Assembly: GCA_009996615.1 (NCBI GenBank) | Contig: JAACZU010000007.1 | Span: 62,001 to 126,000 of the forward strand | From: Rhodanobacteraceae bacterium | GTDB taxonomy: Bacteria > Pseudomonadota > Gammaproteobacteria > Xanthomonadales > Rhodanobacteraceae | DNA length: 64,000 nt | Direction: 5' to 3' | In this document: positions 9,936-19,223 of the stretch, in pieces | Layout of the letters: every line of letters starts with the position of its first letter | Numbering within the stretch: position 1 is the first letter of the stretch | Position numbers and translations under genes: made by a program | The notes under the pieces: generated by a model | Told to the model about the DNA's origin: nothing | The model's database searches: none | What the model saw: the letters and a program-made list of their open reading frames with translations, nothing else

Positions 9936-9964
9936 CAATCCCGATTCCCCAATCCCCAATCCCG
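9936..9964. repeat. Heptamer array (CCCAATC/GGGATTG)
   Basis: About four tandem units of CCCAATC with one CCGATTC variant, between trpD and trpC. Other copies are at 13307-13340 and 13617-13651. These arrays are typical of intergenic DNA in Xanthomonadales. Confidence 0.85.
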
Positions 9965-9972
9965 GCCCCACC

Positions 9973-10767
9973 ATGACCGACATCCTCAACCGCATCCTCG
10001 CGCGCAAGGTCGAGGAAATCGCCGCGCGCAGCGCGGCCCTGCCGCTGGCCGAGCTGTCGGCGCGCGTCGCCGACCTGCCGCCGACGCGCGGCTTCGCCGC
10101 CGCGCTGGAGGCGAAGATCGCGGCCGGCTCGGCGGGCGTGATCGCCGAGGTCAAGAAGGCCAGTCCGTCGCAGGGCGTGATCCGCGCCGACTTCGATCCG
10201 GCCGCGATCGCGGCGAGCTACGAGGCGGCCGGCGCCGCTTGCCTGTCGGTGCTGACCGACGTCGACTTCTTCCAGGGCGCGGACGTCTACCTGCAGCAGG
10301 CGCGGGCGGCGTGCGCGCTGCCGGTGCTGCGCAAGGATTTCGTGATCGACACGTACCAGGTTTACGAGGCGCGCGCGATCGGCGCCGACTGCATCCTGCT
10401 GATCGTCGCCGCGCTCGGCGACGCCGCGCTGCTGGACCTGTCCTTGCTCGCGGCCGAGCTCGACCTCGACGTACTCGTCGAGGTGCATGACGAGGCCGAG
10501 CTCGAGCGCGCGCTGGACGTTCCAGCGCCGCTGATTGGTATCAACAACCGCAACCTGCGCACGTTCGAGACTTCGCTCGACACGACGCTGCGCCTGCGCG
10601 CGCGCGTCGGCGACGAGCGTGTGCTGGTGACCGAGAGCGGCATCCGCACGCCCGACGACGTGGCGCGGATGCGTGCGGCCGGCGTGCATGCGTTCCTCGT
10701 CGGCGAGGCATTCATGCGCGCGCCGGACCCGGGCACCGAGCTCGCGCGCCTGTTCGCGCCGCGCTGA
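9973..10767 (+). CDS. trpC: Indole-3-glycerol phosphate synthase
   Basis: A 264-aa TIM-barrel enzyme that closes the indole ring. Seen: [51 protein letters not shown] and VTESGI in the canonical order with the catalytic Lys and Glu residues. Start ATG directly after the heptamer array. No trpF domain is fused. Confidence 0.96.
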   Translation: MTDILNRILARKVEEIAARSAALPLAELSARVADLPPTRGFAAALEAKIAAGSAGVIAEVKKASPSQGVIRADFDPAAIAASYEAAGAACLSVLTDVDFFQGADVYLQQARAACALPVLRKDFVIDTYQVYEARAIGADCILLIVAALGDAALLDLSLLAAELDLDVLVEVHDEAELERALDVPAPLIGINNRNLRTFETSLDTTLRLRARVGDERVLVTESGIRTPDDVARMRAAGVHAFLVGEAFMRAPDPGTELARLFAPR

Positions 10768-10772
10768 GCGCA

Positions 10773-11450
10773 ATGGACGGGGAGGGGCAGGACGGCGCAC
10801 CGGCGCCGGCGGTCGTGCTGTTCGATTTCGACGGCGTGCTGGTGCACGGCGACACGTTCCGCGGTTTCGTCAGCGAGCGCTACGCGCGCGCGCCGTGGCG
10901 CAGGGCGCTGGCGCTGCTGGCGTTGCCGTGGCTGCTGGCGCAGCTGCCTTTCTCGCGCTGGCGCGCGCTGCACACGCTGGTGCACATCGCCCTGCTCGGT
11001 CTGGACGAGCGCCGCTACCGCGCCGCCAGCGAGCGTTTCGCCGACGAGCTGGCGCGCCGGCCGCGCCAGTTCATCCGCGATGGCCTGCTCGCGCTGCGCC
11101 GGCACCAGCAGGCCGGCGACCGCGTCATCGTCGTGACCGGCTGCGAGCAGGCGCTGGCCGAGCGCGTGCTCGCGCAGCTCGGCCTGGACGGATTCGAGGT
11201 ACTCGGCTCGCAGTTGCGGCCGGGCTGGTTCGGCCTGCGCGTGCAGTGGCACAACGTCGGCCGGCGCAAGCTGCAGCGCCTGGTCGCGCACGGTGTCGCC
11301 GTCTGGCAGCGCGCCTACAGCGATTCGCCGACCGACGCGCCGATGCTCGCGCCGGCGGCCGAGGCGGTGCTGGTCAACGCGACCCCGAAGCGGTGCCGCC
11401 AGGTCGAGAAGGCAATTGGTCGCGCCACCGCGCGCGTGGCGTGGTCGTGA
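10773..11450 (+). CDS. HAD-superfamily phosphatase, subfamily IB (SerB-like)
   Basis: A 225-aa putative phosphomonoesterase. Seen: motif I LFDFDGVLVHGD (two Asp; near residue 18), helical cap rich in R/A, motif II VIVVTGCEQ (about 112), and motif III/IV SDSPTDAPML with the metal-binding Asp (about 190). This pattern fits HAD-IB enzymes such as phosphoserine phosphatase, but the substrate is unknown. It begins 5 bases after trpC stops, so it is likely co-transcribed with the trp genes. A strong hairpin follows it. Confidence 0.8.
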   Translation: MDGEGQDGAPAPAVVLFDFDGVLVHGDTFRGFVSERYARAPWRRALALLALPWLLAQLPFSRWRALHTLVHIALLGLDERRYRAASERFADELARRPRQFIRDGLLALRRHQQAGDRVIVVTGCEQALAERVLAQLGLDGFEVLGSQLRPGWFGLRVQWHNVGRRKLQRLVAHGVAVWQRAYSDSPTDAPMLAPAAEAVLVNATPKRCRQVEKAIGRATARVAWS

Positions 11451-11457
11451 TGCGCGT

Positions 11458-11482
11458 CGCCCCGCCGTGACGCGGCGGGGCG
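11458..11482. terminator. GC-rich hairpin between convergent genes
   Basis: Perfect 10-bp stem CGCCCCGCCG/CGGCGGGGCG with a 5-base loop (TGACG), placed between the HAD gene (plus strand) and clp (minus strand). It has no clear U tract on either strand, but its position suits a two-way terminator. Confidence 0.6.
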
Positions 11483-11495
11483 GAAGCAGCGTGGC

Positions 11496-12209
11496 TCAGT
11501 GCGTGCCGAGCACCACGATCGTCTTGCCCGACACTTCGATCATGCCCTGCTCCTCGAGCTGCTTGAGCACGCGGCCGACCATCTCGCGCGAGCAGCCGAC
11601 GATGCGGCTGATCTCCTGGCGCGAGATGCGGATCTGCTTGCCCTTCGGATGCGTCATCGCATCCGGCTCGTCGATCAGGTCGAGCAGGGTCTTGGCGACG
11701 CGGCCGGTGACGTCCATGAAGGCGAGGCGGCTGACCTTGCGCGAGGTGTGCAGCAGGCGGTTGGTCAGCTGCGAGCCGATCGCGAACAGGATCTTCGGGC
11801 ACTCCTCGCGCAGCGGGCCTTCGAACAGGCTGAACATGCGCTCGTAGCTGATCTCGGCCAGCTCGCACGGCGTGCGCGTGCGCACCATCACCTCGCGGCG
11901 TGGCGTCTCGACGAACAGGCCCATCTCGCCGATGAACTCGCCGCGGTTGAGGTAGGCGAGGATCAGCTCGCGGCCTTCCTCGTCCTCGGACGACACGGTC
12001 AGCGAGCCGTCGATGACGTAGTAGAGGATGTTGGCCGAATCCCCCGGCCGGATGATCGCCGTCTTGCTCGCGTAGCGACGCCGATGGCACGCGGCGAGGA
12101 AGCGCTCCATCGCGGCGCGGTCAGGCATCAGCATCGGCGGCGCCTGCACGCGGTTGACCTCGCGCTGCAGCGTATAACGAAAATCGGCGATCTTGGCTTG
12201 CGCTTCCAC
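11496..12209 (-). CDS. clp: CRP/FNR-family global regulator (Clp/Vfr type)
   Basis: A 237-aa cytoplasmic regulator. Seen: N-terminal cyclic-nucleotide-binding beta roll (about 35-140; GEFIGEMGLF, RTRTPCELAEISYE), a dimer helix, and a C-terminal helix-turn-helix (RISRQEISRIVGCSREMVGR in two parts). I place the start at a GTG at 12207-12209: a GGAGGGG lies 7 bases before it, and the open frame further upstream looks non-coding. Family knowledge: in Xanthomonas, Clp controls virulence genes and responds to c-di-GMP; in Pseudomonas, Vfr responds to cAMP. Which ligand applies here is not settled by the sequence. The neighbourhood (speD, coq7) is the one seen around vfr in Pseudomonas. Confidence 0.9.
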   Translation of the reverse strand: MEAQAKIADFRYTLQREVNRVQAPPMLMPDRAAMERFLAACHRRRYASKTAIIRPGDSANILYYVIDGSLTVSSEDEEGRELILAYLNRGEFIGEMGLFVETPRREVMVRTRTPCELAEISYERMFSLFEGPLREECPKILFAIGSQLTNRLLHTSRKVSRLAFMDVTGRVAKTLLDLIDEPDAMTHPKGKQIRISRQEISRIVGCSREMVGRVLKQLEEQGMIEVSGKTIVVLGTH

Positions 12210-12516
12210 TGGACCCCTCCGGCATCCACCGTGCGGCCAGGGCCGCGTCACGACGGAACGCGTGGGACATCCACGCATTTGCGAGCCCGTCTACGGTGAG
12301 CGATCTACCATGTTATTGCAAACGGCGGCGGCCAAGGCAAGGCGTGGTTGGCGGTTCAGGGAACTCCCGACGCCCGCGACGGCGCGTTGCCGGGCCGAAA
12401 ATACTGCGTCCGGCCACAGCCGGGACGGCCTCCGGCCGCGGTTTCCCCGCCGGTCCGCTTGCCTCATAATTCGCCGCTTGCGATCCACGCAAGTCCCGCC
12501 CCCGAGGTAATCCGTT

Positions 12517-13302
12517 GTGGTCAAGCCTATCCCGCGCCTGCAGTTGCAGGGGTTCAACAACCTGACGAAGGCGCTCAGCTTCAACATCTACGACATCTGC
12601 TATGCGGTGTCGGAACAGCAGCGCGAGCGCTACATCGAGTACATCGATGAGCAGTACGACGCCGACCGGCTGACCCAGATCCTGACCGACGTGGCCGACA
12701 TCATCGGCGCGAACATCCTCAACATCGCGCGCCAGGACTACGATCCGCAGGGCGCGTCGGTGACGATCCTGATTTCCGAGCACCCGATCGCCGAGAAGCT
12801 CGGCAAGGACGTGATCTCCGACGCCGTGGTGGCGCACCTGGACAAGAGCCACATCACGGTGCACACGTACCCGGAGACGCATCCGCACAACGGCATCGCG
12901 ACGTTCCGCGCCGACATCGACGTGGCCACCTGCGGCATCATCTCGCCGCTGAAGGCGCTGAACTTCCTGATCGACAGCTTCGAGTCCGACATCGTCACGA
13001 TGGACTACCGCGTGCGCGGCTTCACGCGCGACGTGAAGGGCCGCAAGCACTACATCGACCACAAGATCAACTCGATCCAGGACTACCTGGCCAAGCACAT
13101 CCGCCAGAAGTACGAGATGTTCGACGTCAACGTCTACCAGGAGAACATCTTCCACACGAAGATGCACCTGAAGGACTTCGACCTCGATACCTACCTGTTC
13201 GAGGCCAGCGCCGACGACCTTTCGTTCAAGGACCGCCAGCGCATCGAATCGCTGCTGCGGCGCGAGATCGAGGAGCTGTTCCACGGCCGCAATTTGAGCT
13301 GA
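12517..13302 (+). CDS. speD: S-adenosylmethionine decarboxylase proenzyme
   Basis: A 261-aa proenzyme of the E. coli type, which cleaves itself to make its pyruvoyl cofactor and then produces decarboxylated SAM for spermidine synthesis. Seen: the expected cleavage site [14 protein letters not shown], giving pyruvate from S111, plus [12 protein letters not shown] and [12 protein letters not shown]. The start is GTG with GAGGTAA 6 bases before it. The 307-base divergent space towards clp (12210-12516) holds a CATAAT near 12473 that could be the speD -10; I could not find a convincing CRP site (TGTGA-N6-TCACA) in it. Confidence 0.95.
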   Translation: MVKPIPRLQLQGFNNLTKALSFNIYDICYAVSEQQRERYIEYIDEQYDADRLTQILTDVADIIGANILNIARQDYDPQGASVTILISEHPIAEKLGKDVISDAVVAHLDKSHITVHTYPETHPHNGIATFRADIDVATCGIISPLKALNFLIDSFESDIVTMDYRVRGFTRDVKGRKHYIDHKINSIQDYLAKHIRQKYEMFDVNVYQENIFHTKMHLKDFDLDTYLFEASADDLSFKDRQRIESLLRREIEELFHGRNLS

Positions 13303-13306
13303 GAAG

Positions 13307-13340
13307 CCGGGATTGGGGATTCGGGATTGGGGATTGGAGA
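13307..13340. repeat. Heptamer array (GGGATTG/GGGATTC)
   Basis: Four to five tandem GGGATTN units immediately after the speD stop. Opposite orientation to the array at 13617-13651, so the two face each other across the speD-coq7 gap and could pair. Confidence 0.85.
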
Positions 13341-13393
13341 AAGCGCGCAGCGCTTTTTCCAGGCGCCGAGTCCCGTCCCCGATACTCACAACT

Positions 13394-13470
13394 TTGCGTC
13401 GTCATCCCGGCGAAAGCCGGACTGCGAAGGCAGGATGCCGAAGCGAACGTTCGCGTAGCGAACGGCCCGG
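13394..13470. repeat. CGTCATCCCGGCGAAAGCCGG-type dispersed repeat
   Basis: Contains CATCCCGGCGAAAGCCGG followed by a palindrome GAACGTTCGCG...GCGAAC. It resembles the widespread CGTCATTCCCGCGAAAGCGGGAATCC repeat and the copy at 40330-40424. The rest of the 351-base speD-coq7 gap (13303-13653) holds only this, the two heptamer arrays and unrecognised sequence; I see no gene in it. Confidence 0.6.
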
Positions 13471-13616
13471 GGGCGACATGCTGATGCAGGTCGTCATCCA
13501 GCACTTCGGCAACTGCGGCAGAAGCCGGACTACTCGCTTCGCTTGCCCCTGCGGGCGGTGTTCTGCGAGCGGTGTTCCACGCGCGTCGCCCTTGCCCGGT
13601 CGGAACGACCTGCTCT

Positions 13617-13651
13617 TGACCCAATCCCCAATCCCGAATCCCCAATCCCGG
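13617..13651. repeat. Heptamer array (CCCAATC)
   Basis: CCCAATC units with a CCGAATC variant, ending 3 bases before the coq7 stop codon. Mirror image of the array at 13307-13340. Confidence 0.85.
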
Positions 13652-13653
13652 CT

Positions 13654-14298
13654 CTAAACCCGATACGCCACCGCCTTCATCACCTTCGAGGCCAGGCGCA
13701 TCAGCGCCGGGATCGGCGGCGGCAGTTCGGCGGCGCCGGCCGCCTGCGCGTTGCGCGCGTGGCGCGCCTCGTCCTCCTGCATCAGCCGCACGATCGCGCG
13801 GCTGCGCTCGTCGCCGGGCGGCAGCGTTTCCAGATGTTCGCCGAGATGCGCCTCGACCTGGTGCTCGGTCTCGACCACGAAGCCGAGGCTGAGGCGGTCG
13901 CTGGCCAGCGCCGCGCCGGCGCCGATCGTCCATGCGCCGGCGTACCACAACGGATTGAGCAGGCTCGGCCGGCTGCCGAGTTCCTCCAGCCGTTCGCCGC
14001 ACCAGGCCAGGTGGTCGGTCTCTTCGGACGCGGCGGCGAGTAACTGGCTGCGCACCGCCTCGTCGCGCGCCATCGCGGCCTGGCCGAAATACAGCGCCTG
14101 CGCGCAGACCTCGCCGACGTGGTTGATGCGCATCAGGCCGGCCGCGTGGCGGCGCGCTATGTCGTCGAACTCCGGCTCGGGCAGGTCGTCGGCCGGCGAT
14201 GGCCGTGTGGCGACCGGCGTGGCGACGAACACGGTTTCCAGGGCGCGCTCGATCTCGACGAGGACGCGATCCAGCGGTGACAGCGTGCGGGTAGTCAT
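13654..14298 (-). CDS. coq7: Ubiquinone biosynthesis di-iron hydroxylase Coq7
   Basis: A 214-aa di-iron monooxygenase that hydroxylates demethoxyubiquinol, the penultimate step of ubiquinone synthesis. Seen: two repeats of iron ligands, INHVGEV (E-x-x-H context) and EETDHLAW, and a late EDEARHA; the fold is an all-helical ferritin-like bundle. Family members of this type replace UbiF in many proteobacteria. Its ATG overlaps the stop of the upstream Fe-S gene (4-base overlap), so the two are co-transcribed. Confidence 0.93.
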   Translation of the reverse strand: MTTRTLSPLDRVLVEIERALETVFVATPVATRPSPADDLPEPEFDDIARRHAAGLMRINHVGEVCAQALYFGQAAMARDEAVRSQLLAAASEETDHLAWCGERLEELGSRPSLLNPLWYAGAWTIGAGAALASDRLSLGFVVETEHQVEAHLGEHLETLPPGDERSRAIVRLMQEDEARHARNAQAAGAAELPPPIPALMRLASKVMKAVAYRV

Positions 14299-15527
14299 GA
14301 CGCGGCATTCTCCAACTGCTGCGCGAGCAGCGCCAGCGGATGCCGCACCGGCACCGCCGCGTCGCGCTGTCGCAGGCCGTTGCCCAAGTGCAGGCGGCAG
14401 CCGATGTTCGTCGTCAGCAGCAGGTCCGGCGCCAGCGCCGCGGCCTGGTCGAGCTTCTCCTCGCGCAGGCGTTCGGCGATCTGCGCATGCTCGAGGAAAT
14501 AGCTGCCGGCGGCGCCACAGCAGCGCGGCTGCTCAGGCAGCGGCAGCACGGTCAGCTCCGGGATCCGCGCCAGCAGGCGGCCGATCGCGGCCGTGTCGCC
14601 GACCACGTTGACCTGCGTGCACGGCAAGTGCAGCGCCGCGCGTGCGCGCAGCGGGCGGAAGCGCAGCGCGGCGAACTGCGGATCGGCGGCGAGGAACGCG
14701 TGGATGTCGACCACGCGCGGCGTGCCGTCGGCCAGCACCTGCTCCTTGAGGTCGCCGTAGCAGCCGCTGGCGCTGACCAGCACGACCTCGGCACCGCTTG
14801 CCTGCAACGCCGCGCGCGTGGCGGCAGCGTGCCGCGCGGCCGCGTCGATGTCGCCGAGGTGGCGCGGCAGCGCGCCACAGCACTGCGCCGGCGCGCTCTC
14901 GACCACCGCGTAGCCGAGCGCGGTGAGCAGGTACCGCGCGGCCGCGTGCGTGTCGCGGTCGTGGACGCTGGCGACGCAGCCGCGGAACAGCGCAACCGTG
15001 CCGCGCGGCGCCGGCGCAGCACGCAAGTGTGGCAAGCGCAGCGGGCGTGGCGGCTGCGGCTGCGCGGCGGCGAGGCGGCGCAGATGCGAATCCGGCGGCA
15101 GCCAGCGTGCCAGGCGCGGCAGCCAGCGCCCGCTGCGCAGCCGCGCGGCCAGGCGCGCCAGCCGCGTCAGCCGTACCGGATCGCGCAACAGGCGCTGCAG
15201 GCGCGTCGGCGCCGGGCGCAGTGGCGCGGTGGCGGCGCGCGAGCGCACGAGGATTTCCTCATACTGCACCTGCGACGGGCACACCTTCTGGCACGACAGG
15301 CAGGCCAGGCACTGGTCCAGATGTGTCAGCGCCGCCGCCGACGGCGCCAGCGTGCCGGATGCCAGCGCGCGCGCGAGCGCGATGCGCCCGCGCGGCGACT
15401 CGGCCTCGATGCCGGCGATGCGGTACGTCGGGCAGTGCGGCAGGCACAGGCCGCACATCACGCATTGATCGGCCAGCGCCAGCAGGCGCGGGTCGACCGC
15501 GGGCGAAGCAGGGTAGACAGAAGCCAT
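14295..15527 (-). CDS. GlcF-like iron-sulfur protein (glycolate oxidase Fe-S subunit family)
   Basis: A 410-aa electron-transfer protein. Seen: two 4Fe-4S motifs near the N terminus, [12 protein letters not shown] (about 23-34) and [12 protein letters not shown] (about 74-85), and two CCG-type cysteine clusters further on ([19 protein letters not shown]). This architecture is that of GlcF, the Fe-S subunit of glycolate oxidase, but no glcD or glcE is next to it, so the partner is unknown. TAGCAT ends 7 bases before the ATG. Operon with coq7. Confidence 0.85.
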   Translation of the reverse strand: MASVYPASPAVDPRLLALADQCVMCGLCLPHCPTYRIAGIEAESPRGRIALARALASGTLAPSAAALTHLDQCLACLSCQKVCPSQVQYEEILVRSRAATAPLRPAPTRLQRLLRDPVRLTRLARLAARLRSGRWLPRLARWLPPDSHLRRLAAAQPQPPRPLRLPHLRAAPAPRGTVALFRGCVASVHDRDTHAAARYLLTALGYAVVESAPAQCCGALPRHLGDIDAAARHAAATRAALQASGAEVVLVSASGCYGDLKEQVLADGTPRVVDIHAFLAADPQFAALRFRPLRARAALHLPCTQVNVVGDTAAIGRLLARIPELTVLPLPEQPRCCGAAGSYFLEHAQIAERLREEKLDQAAALAPDLLLTTNIGCRLHLGNGLRQRDAAVPVRHPLALLAQQLENAAS

Positions 15528-15534
15528 GGTGATG

Positions 15535-15540
15535 ATGCTA
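15535..15540 (-). promoter_or_regulatory. -10 box of the glcF-like gene, probably leaderless
   Basis: TAGCAT on the minus strand, 7 bases before the ATG (15525-15527). Diverges from the rplM promoter. Confidence 0.4.
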
Positions 15541-15573
15541 TCATCGCCGACTGCGCCGAATGGTGATCCGCAG

Positions 15574-15602
15574 TTGCCAAGCCGCGGAACGTCCGCTATT
15601 CT
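15574..15602 (+). promoter_or_regulatory. Promoter of rplM-rpsI
   Basis: TTGCCA (15574-15579), 17-base spacer, TATTCT (15597-15602). A sigma-70-like promoter about 60 bases before the rplM ATG. Confidence 0.65.
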
Positions 15603-15623
15603 CCCGCGCCCTCAATTTGTGAC

Positions 15624-15642
15624 GGCCCCGGTGTTCGGGGTC
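15624..15642 (+). promoter_or_regulatory. Leader hairpin before rplM
   Basis: Stem GGCCCCG/CGGGGTC with a GTGTT loop in the rplM leader. In E. coli the rplM-rpsI leader is bound by L13 to repress its own translation; a similar role is possible here but is only inferred. Confidence 0.35.
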
Positions 15643-15660
15643 CAGCCGAGTCTTTTGGAC

Positions 15661-16089
15661 ATGAAAACGATCAGCGCCAAACCCGAAGGCGTCAAACGCG
15701 ATTGGTACGTCGTCGATGCGACCAACAAGACGCTGGGCCGCCTGTGCACCGAGCTTGCGCATCGCCTGCGTGGCAAGCACAAGACGATCTACACCCCGCA
15801 CGTCGATACCGGCGACTACCTCGTCGTGATCAACGCGGAGAAGATCGCAGTCACCGGCAACAAGCTGGAAGACAAGAACTACCACCGCTTCACCGGCCAC
15901 ATCGGCAACCTCAAGACGACGTCGCTGAAGGACATGCTGGCGCGTCATCCGGAGCGGGTGATCGAGATCGGCGTGAAGGGCATGCTGCCGAAAAACCCGC
16001 TGGGCCGTGCGATGTACCGCAAGCTCAAGGTCTACGCCGGCGCGAACCATCCGCACACTGCCCAGCAGCCGCAGGCGCTGGAAATCTAA
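15661..16089 (+). CDS. rplM: 50S ribosomal protein L13
   Basis: A 142-aa ribosomal protein, the normal length. Seen: [47 protein letters not shown]. First gene of the L13-S9 operon; rpsI follows after 9 bases with GGACGCACC between. Confidence 0.98.
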   Translation: MKTISAKPEGVKRDWYVVDATNKTLGRLCTELAHRLRGKHKTIYTPHVDTGDYLVVINAEKIAVTGNKLEDKNYHRFTGHIGNLKTTSLKDMLARHPERVIEIGVKGMLPKNPLGRAMYRKLKVYAGANHPHTAQQPQALEI

Positions 16090-16098
16090 GGACGCACC

Positions 16099-16491
16099 AT
16101 GGCCATTCAGCAGAACTACGGCACCGGCCGTCGCAAGTCCTCCGCTGCGCGCGTGTTCCTGCGCAAGGGCAGCGGCGCGATCACCGTGAACGGCAAGCCG
16201 CTCGATGACTTCTTCGGCCGCGAGACCTCGCGCATGATCGTGCGCCAGCCGCTTGAGCTGACGCAGAACCAGGACAAGTTCGACGTCCTCGTCACGGTCG
16301 AAGGCGGCGGCATGACCGGCCAGGCCGGCGCGATCCGTCTCGGCATCGCCCGCGCGCTGGTCGAGTACGATGAAACGCTGAAGTCGCCGCTGCGCAAGGC
16401 CGGCTTCATGACCCGCGACGCCCGCGAGGTCGAGCGCAAGAAGGTCGGCCTGCACAAGGCCCGCCGCGCGACGCAGTACTCGAAGCGCTAA
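16099..16491 (+). CDS. rpsI: 30S ribosomal protein S9
   Basis: A 130-aa ribosomal protein. Seen: the start [34 protein letters not shown] in two parts, and the conserved C-terminal tail ending YSKR that reaches the P site. Only 18 bases separate its stop codon from tRNA-Gln, so the tRNA is probably processed from the same transcript. Confidence 0.98.
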   Translation: MAIQQNYGTGRRKSSAARVFLRKGSGAITVNGKPLDDFFGRETSRMIVRQPLELTQNQDKFDVLVTVEGGGMTGQAGAIRLGIARALVEYDETLKSPLRKAGFMTRDAREVERKKVGLHKARRATQYSKR

Positions 16492-16509
16492 TCCCGCTTC
16501 CCCGGTTAG

Positions 16510-16583
16510 TGGGGGATCGTCTAATGGTAGGACTGCAGATTCTGACTCTGCCTATCTAGGTTCGAATCCTAGTCCCCCAGCCA
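16510..16583 (+). tRNA. tRNA-Gln (anticodon CTG)
   Basis: Seen: acceptor TGGGGGA paired with TCCCCCA, U at position 1 as in other tRNA-Gln, anticodon stem GCAGA/TCTGC with loop TTCTGAC (anticodon CTG, reads CAG), T stem CTAGG/CCTAG with loop TTCGAAT, discriminator G and encoded CCA. Lies 18 bases after rpsI. Confidence 0.95.
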
Positions 16584-16625
16584 CAAACAAAAACCCCCGC
16601 CTTGTGCGGGGGTTTTTGTTTGTGG
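16581..16625 (+). terminator. Rho-independent terminator starting at the tRNA-Gln CCA
   Basis: A perfect 20-bp inverted repeat, 16581-16600 against 16606-16625, with a 5-base loop CTTGT. The stem includes CCCCCGC/GCGGGGG flanked by A5 and T5 runs, and its first bases are the encoded CCA of the tRNA. It ends the rplM-rpsI-tRNA unit. From 16626 to 16866 I see no gene, only repeat-like fragments. Confidence 0.9.
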
Positions 16626-16796
16626 TTGAGGTGACGACGGTTCGGGCCCCGTTCGACAAAATCGCCGGGAGCGATTTTGGACAGCCGCAGGCTGGCACTG
16701 GAGCGCGCAGCGCGGAAGGGCGAGCCCCCGGGGATGGGGCGAGCACCAAATCGCCGGGGGCGATTCAATCTGGGCTGCCTGCCGGCCGTCTCTTGT

Positions 16797-16870
16797 AGAA
16801 AGGGGCGCAGTCGCGACCGCGGACTGTTGCGCGAGGTTGCGACTCGTTGTCGCCACTGCGCCGCTCCTAC
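16797..16870. repeat. REP-like inverted unit
   Basis: GTAGAAAGGGGCGCAGTCGCG (start) faces TGCGCCGCTCCTAC (end), with internal GTTGCG/CGTTGT arms. Same class as the GGAGCGGCGC...GCGCCGCTCC units at 29622, 34936 and 36827. Confidence 0.5.
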
Positions 16871-18357
16871 ATGCGCTTGCGCGCGACCGCGAACAAGGCC
16901 AGCAAGCCTGTCATCAACGCCGCCGCCCACCTCGATACCGCCGGTACCGGCCTGGCCTCCACGGCCACCGCTTGCTGTTCGAACGCGCCGATATCGGCGG
17001 CGGCGCCGTGGACGCGCGGGTAGCCGTTGCCGCGCTGGTCGAAGGCGAGAGCGAGCGGGTTGCTGCCGGCGTCGATCGCAGGGCTGTCCGCCTGCAGCGC
17101 GTGCGTCCGGGTGGGGCCGCCGTTGGCGGCGAGCGGGCCGAGGCGCGGGTCGGTGGCGAGCGTGCCGGGAGGCACCGTCACGCTGGGACCGGCGTGGCCG
17201 ATCAGGTTGTGGTCGCCGCCGATCGCGATGCTGCGGTCGCCGTGGAGGTCGGTCAGCGCGGGGTCGCCGGCCGCGTTGCCGGCCACGATGCTGCTGTGGA
17301 GGCGGCTGCCGCTGGTGGCGAGCCAGATGCCGCCGCCGCCGGCCGCGGCGCGGTTGGCCGTGATCGTGCTGTTGGCGATCTGCGCCGCCGCCGGCCAGCG
17401 CAGCAACAGCGCGCCGGCGATGTCGTTGGCGGCGACGTTGCCGGACAGCGTGCTGTTGGTGATCGACACGTCGTTGAACGTGACGATGCCGCCGGCGCGT
17501 CCCCAGCTGTAGTTCGTGTCGATCGTGGAGCCTTGCACGCTGCCGCCGAGCACCGTGACGAGGGCGCCGCCGATGTCGTAGCTCTCACGTCCCGGATTGA
17601 TCGCATGTGCGGCGCGGTTGCCGCTGACCGTGCTGGCGACCAGCTCCATTGCATAGACGAACGCGCCGCCGCCGAACGCGGCGGTGCCGGCGCTTTCATG
17701 CACGCCGAGCGCGATGTTGCCGCTGAGCGTGCTGCTGGCCATCGTCAGTGCGTAGGCGTAGAGGCCGCCGCCGTAGGCGCCTTCGCCGCCGGCGTAGCAG
17801 TTGCGCACGGTCGCCTCGTCGAGCACCACGTAGCCGGCCGAGGCGATGCAACCGCCGCCGGCGAGGTCGAAGCCGCTGGCGCGATCGCGGCCGCGTTGCA
17901 CCGTCACCGCATGCAGGGTCAGCTTGCCGCCACGGGGATGGAGGAACACGCGATCCGCGTCGTTGCCGTCGATCGTGAGCGCGCCTCGGCCCGGACCGTC
18001 CAGGGTCAGGCTGTCCACGCGTACCGGAATCGCGCCGGTGGCCAGCGTGATCGTGCCGCAGGTCAGCGCGCGCAGGTCGATCGTGTCGCCACTGGCCGCG
18101 TCGGCGACCGCGGCGCGCAGCGAGCCGGGGCCGTCGTCGGCACAGGTCGTCACGGGGCGGATCGTGGCGGGCGCGTGCGGTGCATTGCCGCGTGGCCCGG
18201 GCAGGGCAGGGAACAGCCGTCGTGCCGGGTCGGCGCGCAGACGCATCCAGCCGGTGTCGGCAGTGGCGCCCGCAGTGGCATCGGCGAGCGCGAACAATCC
18301 GGCGAGCAGCGCGGCGGCCAGCGGCGCGCGGCGCAGCGATGGAGCGCATGCGTTCAT
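16867..18357 (-). CDS. Secreted right-handed beta-helix protein with C-terminal anchor-like segment
   Basis: A 496-aa exported protein. Seen: signal peptide (about 1-28, RRAPLAAALLAGLFALADA), a GSLRAAVADAASGDTI segment that is the usual entry to polymorphic beta-helix proteins, then repeated turns of the form STLSGN...GGG (about 130-400), an NGGPTRTHALQADSPAID segment typical of choice-of-anchor proteins, and a C terminus PVPAVSRWAAALMTGLLALFAVARKRM (in parts) made of PxP, one hydrophobic helix and a basic end. That end looks like a divergent IPTL/PEP-type sorting tail. Function unknown; surface adhesion or carbohydrate binding is plausible. A second beta-helix protein is at 27535. Confidence 0.8.
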   Translation of the reverse strand: MNACAPSLRRAPLAAALLAGLFALADATAGATADTGWMRLRADPARRLFPALPGPRGNAPHAPATIRPVTTCADDGPGSLRAAVADAASGDTIDLRALTCGTITLATGAIPVRVDSLTLDGPGRGALTIDGNDADRVFLHPRGGKLTLHAVTVQRGRDRASGFDLAGGGCIASAGYVVLDEATVRNCYAGGEGAYGGGLYAYALTMASSTLSGNIALGVHESAGTAAFGGGAFVYAMELVASTVSGNRAAHAINPGRESYDIGGALVTVLGGSVQGSTIDTNYSWGRAGGIVTFNDVSITNSTLSGNVAANDIAGALLLRWPAAAQIANSTITANRAAAGGGGIWLATSGSRLHSSIVAGNAAGDPALTDLHGDRSIAIGGDHNLIGHAGPSVTVPPGTLATDPRLGPLAANGGPTRTHALQADSPAIDAGSNPLALAFDQRGNGYPRVHGAAADIGAFEQQAVAVEARPVPAVSRWAAALMTGLLALFAVARKRM

Positions 18358-18512
18358 TCCGGTCCCCCTTGCGCGCCGACGCGGCGCGGTGGCGTGATGG
18401 GAGCACGCGCACCGACAGTGGTCAACCGCCAGGTGCGGACGGATTGGAGTGGCGAGGCGACGCCGAAGGTGGGCCGTGCCGATGGGCGCGGCCTGCCCAA
18501 ATCCGCCGGTGC

Positions 18513-19157
18513 CTAGCGCATTTCTTCTGCGCCGATCAGCACGATGTCAGCCGGGCGCCGCGCGAACAAGCCGACCGTGACGACGCCGGTGATCTGGTTC
18601 AATTCGCGCTCGAGCGCGACCGGGTCGGTGATGCGCAGGCCGTGCACGTCGAGGATCCAGTTGCCGTTGTCGGTGACCACGCCGTCGCGCCAGACCGGCT
18701 GGCCGCCGATCTTCACGATCTCGCGCGCGACGTAGCTGCGCGCCATCGGGATCACTTCGATCGGCAGCGGGAAGCGGCCGAGCACGTCGACGCGCTTGCT
18801 CGGATCGATGATGCAGACGAAGGTGCGCGACGCTGCGGCGATGATCTTCTCGCGCGTCAGCGCGCCGCCGCCGCCCTTGATCAGGTGTTTGTGGCCGTCG
18901 CATTCGTCGGCGCCGTCGACGTACAGCGCCAGCTCGCCGGTCGCGTTGAGGTCGAGCACCGGGATGCCGCGCTCCTTGAGCAGGCGCGTGGATTGCTCCG
19001 AGCTCGAGACCGCGCCCTCGATGTCGTGCCGGCGCTCGGCCAGCGCGTCGATGAAGTGCGCGACCGTCGAGCCGGTGCCTACGCCGACGACCATGCCGTT
19101 CTCGACGTAGCGCAGGGCGGCGCGTCCGGCGATGCGTTTTTGTTCGGCCTGGCTCAT
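18513..19157 (-). CDS. rpiA: Ribose-5-phosphate isomerase A
   Basis: A 214-aa enzyme interconverting ribose 5-phosphate and ribulose 5-phosphate. Seen: [46 protein letters not shown] and the C-terminal [16 protein letters not shown] start at MSQAEQKR, which gives the normal family length; upstream open frame runs into a REP-like repeat. A TACCAT lies 36 bases before the start. Confidence 0.95.
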   Translation of the reverse strand: MSQAEQKRIAGRAALRYVENGMVVGVGTGSTVAHFIDALAERRHDIEGAVSSSEQSTRLLKERGIPVLDLNATGELALYVDGADECDGHKHLIKGGGGALTREKIIAAASRTFVCIIDPSKRVDVLGRFPLPIEVIPMARSYVAREIVKIGGQPVWRDGVVTDNGNWILDVHGLRITDPVALERELNQITGVVTVGLFARRPADIVLIGAEEMR

Positions 19158-19223
19158 GCGGGTCCCCATTGCGTGATGTCGAGGGCGCGCATGGTACGCG
19201 CCCGCGCGGCGATGTGGGAGCGC

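Noticed and set aside
12210-12516. Autoregulatory CRP/Clp site between clp and speD
   Set aside because: GTGCGGCCAGGGCCGCGTCAC is a palindrome but does not match TGTGA-N6-TCACA; left unassigned.
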